Origin: Halosimplex carlsbadense 2-9-1
GTDB lineage: Archaea > Halobacteriota > Halobacteria > Halobacteriales > Haloarculaceae
Direction of reading: 5' to 3'
Assembly (NCBI RefSeq): GCF_000337455.1
Contig: NZ_AOIU01000044.1
Span: forward strand, 23,517 to 87,516
DNA: 64,000 bases
This document shows positions 61,700-64,000 of this stretch, piece after piece. The stretch's first letter is position 1; the number at the start of each line of letters is the position of its first letter. The notes below the pieces were generated by a model. That model did no database searches and was not told the origin of the DNA. It saw only the letters and a list, made by a program, of their open reading frames with translations. Both the position numbers and the translations under genes were made by a program.

Positions 61700-61898
61700 T
61701 GGATGTCAATTCGTCATGAACGAGTCGGTTTCGAGTGAAACTAGAGCTACACTGAATCGCGAACCGCTCCTCGAAACCATGGAATGTGCCAATTTGATGG
61801 TTGAATCATTCGAATAGTTCAGATCGATACGGAACCGATTTCGTATTCGATACCACGGTCCGAATTTTTTATTGTCGATAAATAGTCTCCTAGCGGAT

Positions 61899-62246
61899 AT
61901 GTGCTGGCCGCCGATCGGGCTATGTCGTGCCCTTGCAATTCCGTTCCTCTGGGTGACAAGTGTATTACTTTCCACGGCAATATATGTGCTAGCTGATGAT
62001 AGCGAACAGCGGTCGGAGGCCAAGATGGCGCTGCTCATCTGTGGGATTGGCCTTCCGGTGATGACGCTCCTTGCGCTCGCTGACCTGTTTCCTGGACCGT
62101 TTGACCCGCTCGTACTCTCGTTGTTCGACGGTATCGGATATATTGGACTGTTCTTTCTTGGGCCATTAATGCTATCTGGGCTCCTCGTGGGGCTAGGTAT
62201 CATCACCGCGTCGTTGACACAGGAACTGATCGGCGAGTATGCTTGA
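61899..62246 (+). CDS. Small membrane protein
   Basis: About 115 residues from the ATG at 61899 (TTG at 61872 is an alternative). Three hydrophobic segments: ALAIPFLWVTSVLLSTAIYV, MALLICGIGLPVMTLLALAD, YIGLFFLGPLMLSGLLVGLG. It overlaps the next gene by 8 nt, forming a three-gene membrane-protein operon. I do not recognise a family. A T-rich stretch just upstream (61864-61872) may be promoter. Confidence 0.5.
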   Translation: MCWPPIGLCRALAIPFLWVTSVLLSTAIYVLADDSEQRSEAKMALLICGIGLPVMTLLALADLFPGPFDPLVLSLFDGIGYIGLFFLGPLMLSGLLVGLGIITASLTQELIGEYA

Positions 62247-63045
62247 TCCGTTGCTCATTCCGGTTGACTGGGTAGTCGATTACGAACCGGCATGGCTCGG
62301 ACCGGCGGTCTTACTCCTCGGCGCCGTTCTACTCGCCGTCTCGTATGTGCGACACAACGAGGGGGAGACGCTCGGAATCGGCGTGATCGTCTTCGCGGCG
62401 TCACTGGCGGCACTTCCGTGGGCGTTTCAGAACCAGACGCTCGTCGTAGCTGTCCTGTCGCTGACCGGCAGTTGGTTCCAGGGAGTCGGCACGGTCAGAG
62501 CCTATCTGAAGATCCGCTACTATGCCGGCCGTGCCAGAGCGGCCCTCCGGAGTCTCCCGGCCAAACTCGTAGCATTGGTCCGGTCAGGTCCACAGACGGG
62601 ATCGAGCGGCGGTGGGTCGCTTCCCGCTGTGGACACGGTTGGGTGGTGGCTACTCTTTCAACTGCTCGGACTACTGGCACTGCTCATGAGCGTCTGGATC
62701 GGATTTGGGCTTACGCTGTTCGGACCCCTCACGATCCCGTCGTTGACGACCGATATCGTCATCACGTGGACGCTGGTGACCGCATTCGGTGGCGTATTGG
62801 GACTCGGTTGGCGCTTCTGGAGTGTTCGAGAGTCGTTCCCGGGTGCCGCACTTCTGGGCGTGATCTGTCTCGCGGTTGGCGCCGAACTCTCGAACGTGCG
62901 TGCACTTGAGACGGAGATTCTGCTCTTTTTCGCCGCAAAGGCGGCATACGCACTAGGATTCCTCGGTGCCGTCGCAGTCCTCACGCTCTCAACTACCGAT
63001 CAGGCGACGCAGACAGATACCCACGGGGGGATCTCTGGTGACTGA
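62239..63045 (+). CDS. Membrane protein, TM-rich, unknown
   Basis: The product is 268 residues with about seven hydrophobic segments, e.g. LGPAVLLLGAVLLAVSYV, TLGIGVIVFAASLAALPWAF, WWLLFQLLGLLALLMSVWIG, LLGVICLAVGAELSNV. A central loop (SGPQTGSSGGGSLP) is flexible. No enzyme motif is present. It overlaps both neighbours by 8 nt. Confidence 0.55.
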   Translation: MLDPLLIPVDWVVDYEPAWLGPAVLLLGAVLLAVSYVRHNEGETLGIGVIVFAASLAALPWAFQNQTLVVAVLSLTGSWFQGVGTVRAYLKIRYYAGRARAALRSLPAKLVALVRSGPQTGSSGGGSLPAVDTVGWWLLFQLLGLLALLMSVWIGFGLTLFGPLTIPSLTTDIVITWTLVTAFGGVLGLGWRFWSVRESFPGAALLGVICLAVGAELSNVRALETEILLFFAAKAAYALGFLGAVAVLTLSTTDQATQTDTHGGISGD

Positions 63046-63649
63046 CCTCTCCATCGATTCGATCCGCCAGGTGTTCTTCGACCGGCTCCAGATCTTCGTC
63101 CGGGCATTTGAGCGGGGGCTGGCGCAGGATCGGTCGTCGATCGACGGCGCACTCCGCCTTTTGACCCGCCCGACACAGTTCCCACAGAATCCGACCGAAC
63201 CGGGACTGTGGAAGTACGGACTCCAGTATCGACCCGTCGCCCTCGGGCTTCTCTTCACGAGCGGTGCGCTTGCGGCTGCCATGACGCTCGCGGCGTGTCA
63301 GGAACTACGGGCGTTTCGTCGACAGAACCCGGAGGCTGATCTCGAACCGATGGACTGGATGGGGTTGACGAGCGCGTTACTGCAGAACGGGACACAGCTC
63401 CGGAGCGGCCATTCCCTGTTCGGCGGTGCGTTCGGGATCGGATTTGGGGCAATCGTTCTTGGGCTCGGGCAGTATTACCTCATGCTTACGGAGCCGGGCA
63501 TTCGAAATGCATTTCGAGCGGTCACGGTCGACATCTTTGTGTCTGTAATCCTGATGCTCCCGTTGACGGCGTTGCTCATGCCTTTCGTCGGTGCACCGGT
63601 GGCGTACTGTTATATTTGTTATCGGGCGCTCGTCGCATTCCGCGCCTGA
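63038..63649 (+). CDS. Membrane protein, third gene of the operon
   Basis: The product is 203 residues from GTG 63038, which overlaps the previous stop; the frame is open further upstream but that part is a shadow. Soluble N terminus (SIDSIRQVFFDRLQIFVRAF, LLTRPTQFPQNPTEPGLW), then hydrophobic segments (LGLLFTSGALAAAMTLAA, GGAFGIGFGAIVLGLGQYYL, FVSVILMLPLTALLMPFVGA). Function unknown. The three genes lie between two remnants of a secretion ATPase and may have arrived with the TnpB element or interrupted that gene (inference). Confidence 0.55.
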   Translation: MTDLSIDSIRQVFFDRLQIFVRAFERGLAQDRSSIDGALRLLTRPTQFPQNPTEPGLWKYGLQYRPVALGLLFTSGALAAAMTLAACQELRAFRRQNPEADLEPMDWMGLTSALLQNGTQLRSGHSLFGGAFGIGFGAIVLGLGQYYLMLTEPGIRNAFRAVTVDIFVSVILMLPLTALLMPFVGAPVAYCYICYRALVAFRA

Positions 63650-64000
63650 ATTGATAACGAGTATGTAGATTTACAGCTATCTGTCGGAGGTAGATTCTTG
63701 GGTTGCAACTGAGGTGTTTCCTGAACTTCGGGACTGCGGGCAGCGGATGGTGACGACGACCCCCGGTGCGACTTCGGTCTGGGAGCGCACGTCCGGCGCG
63801 TACCACGCCTCGGGGTCGTCGGGCGGCAGCGGCGGCGGGACCGCACGGCCGTCGTCCGTCGCGGGCTCGGGCGTTCACGCCGCCGGAGTCGGGTCGCTGC
63901 CGTCCGTTCGGCGCTCGTCGATCTCGTCAAGGAGGTCGTCGATCTCGGGGCGGTCGAAGGTGGACCGGCCGCTGTACGTGTAGACGACCTCGGGGTCGTC
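63650..64000 (-). other. Minus-strand coding remnant running off the window end
   Basis: From the window edge down to a stop at 63875-63877 the minus strand reads EVVYTYSGRSTFDRPEIDDL, LDEIDERRTDGSDPTPAA, a typical acidic halophile sequence without a start in the window. After a frame change it continues (~63720-63860) as PPDDPEAWYAPDVRSQTEVA PGVVVTIR, which resembles the N-terminal region of haloarchaeal VirB11/FlaI-type ATPases. It is either the partial end of a gene outside the window plus a fragment, or one frameshifted N-terminal piece. Confidence 0.4.

Noticed and set aside
1..64000. CRISPR array or integrase attachment repeat
   Set aside because: No regularly spaced repeats; no tRNA gene or long direct repeat found beside the tyrosine recombinase.

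Overview
The window looks like accessory DNA, either a plasmid or megaplasmid or an integrated element, of an extremely halophilic archaeon (class Halobacteria). The reasons are acidic, Asp/Glu-rich proteins, a GC-rich background with AT-richer islands, archaeal Orc1/Cdc6, TFB and family-B polymerase genes, lipobox and Tat lipoproteins, ATG/GTG starts that are often leaderless or overlap the upstream stop (ATGA), and winged-helix regulators. I found no tRNA, rRNA or CRISPR array. Family names below come from reading motifs, not from searches.

Layout. 0-5.6 kb: a small acidic protein behind two 14-bp palindromes, 1.3 kb of very GC-rich non-coding sequence, an OB-fold (RPA-like) DNA-binding protein, and an AbiE-like HTH + nucleotidyltransferase pair between two copies of a ~235-bp repeat. 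5.6-12.2 kb: a giant secreted Ca-binding-repeat protein with a zinc-protease motif, two paralogous lipoproteins, and a second HTH + nucleotidyltransferase pair whose second gene is broken. 12.6-18.4 kb: information-processing genes, with a phiH1-repressor-like wHTH, an operon of RecA-like protein, small helical protein and exonuclease-degenerate family-B polymerase, then Orc1/Cdc6 with an ORB-like inverted repeat (predicted origin). 18.5-41.6 kb: an AT-richer defence island. It holds a membrane protein, an ArdC-type antirestriction protein, a Mom-like GNAT, and a 15-kb locus on the minus strand. That locus combines a Pbe/DptFGH-like four-gene module with an SF2 helicase, a DndD-like SMC ATPase and small Dnd-associated proteins, but no recognisable sulfur-transfer genes (dndA/dndC). 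A GmrSD-like DUF262/DUF1524 protein and a HEPN-like neighbour follow. 41.8-49.4 kb: a frameshifted GIY-YIG-like gene, two DUF6735-like paralogues around an orphan VapB, a tyrosine recombinase, HTH-MazF, TFB and SWIM zinc-finger genes. 49.5-57 kb: an archaeal type IV secretion/conjugation-like operon ending in a VirB4-like ATPase. 57-64 kb: a metallo-beta-lactamase/lamin-tail lipoprotein with DUF3006, membrane proteins, a TnpB gene, and remnants of a VirB11/FlaI-like secretion ATPase.

Two things tie the region together. A C-rich/G-rich hairpin leader (loop around GAGAG or GGAG) recurs about ten times, typically 15-60 nt upstream of start codons of otherwise unrelated accessory genes. And the gene content (origin, transfer ATPase, integrase, antirestriction, base modification, toxin-antitoxin, modification-linked restriction) is that of a mobile element carrying both defence and counter-defence.
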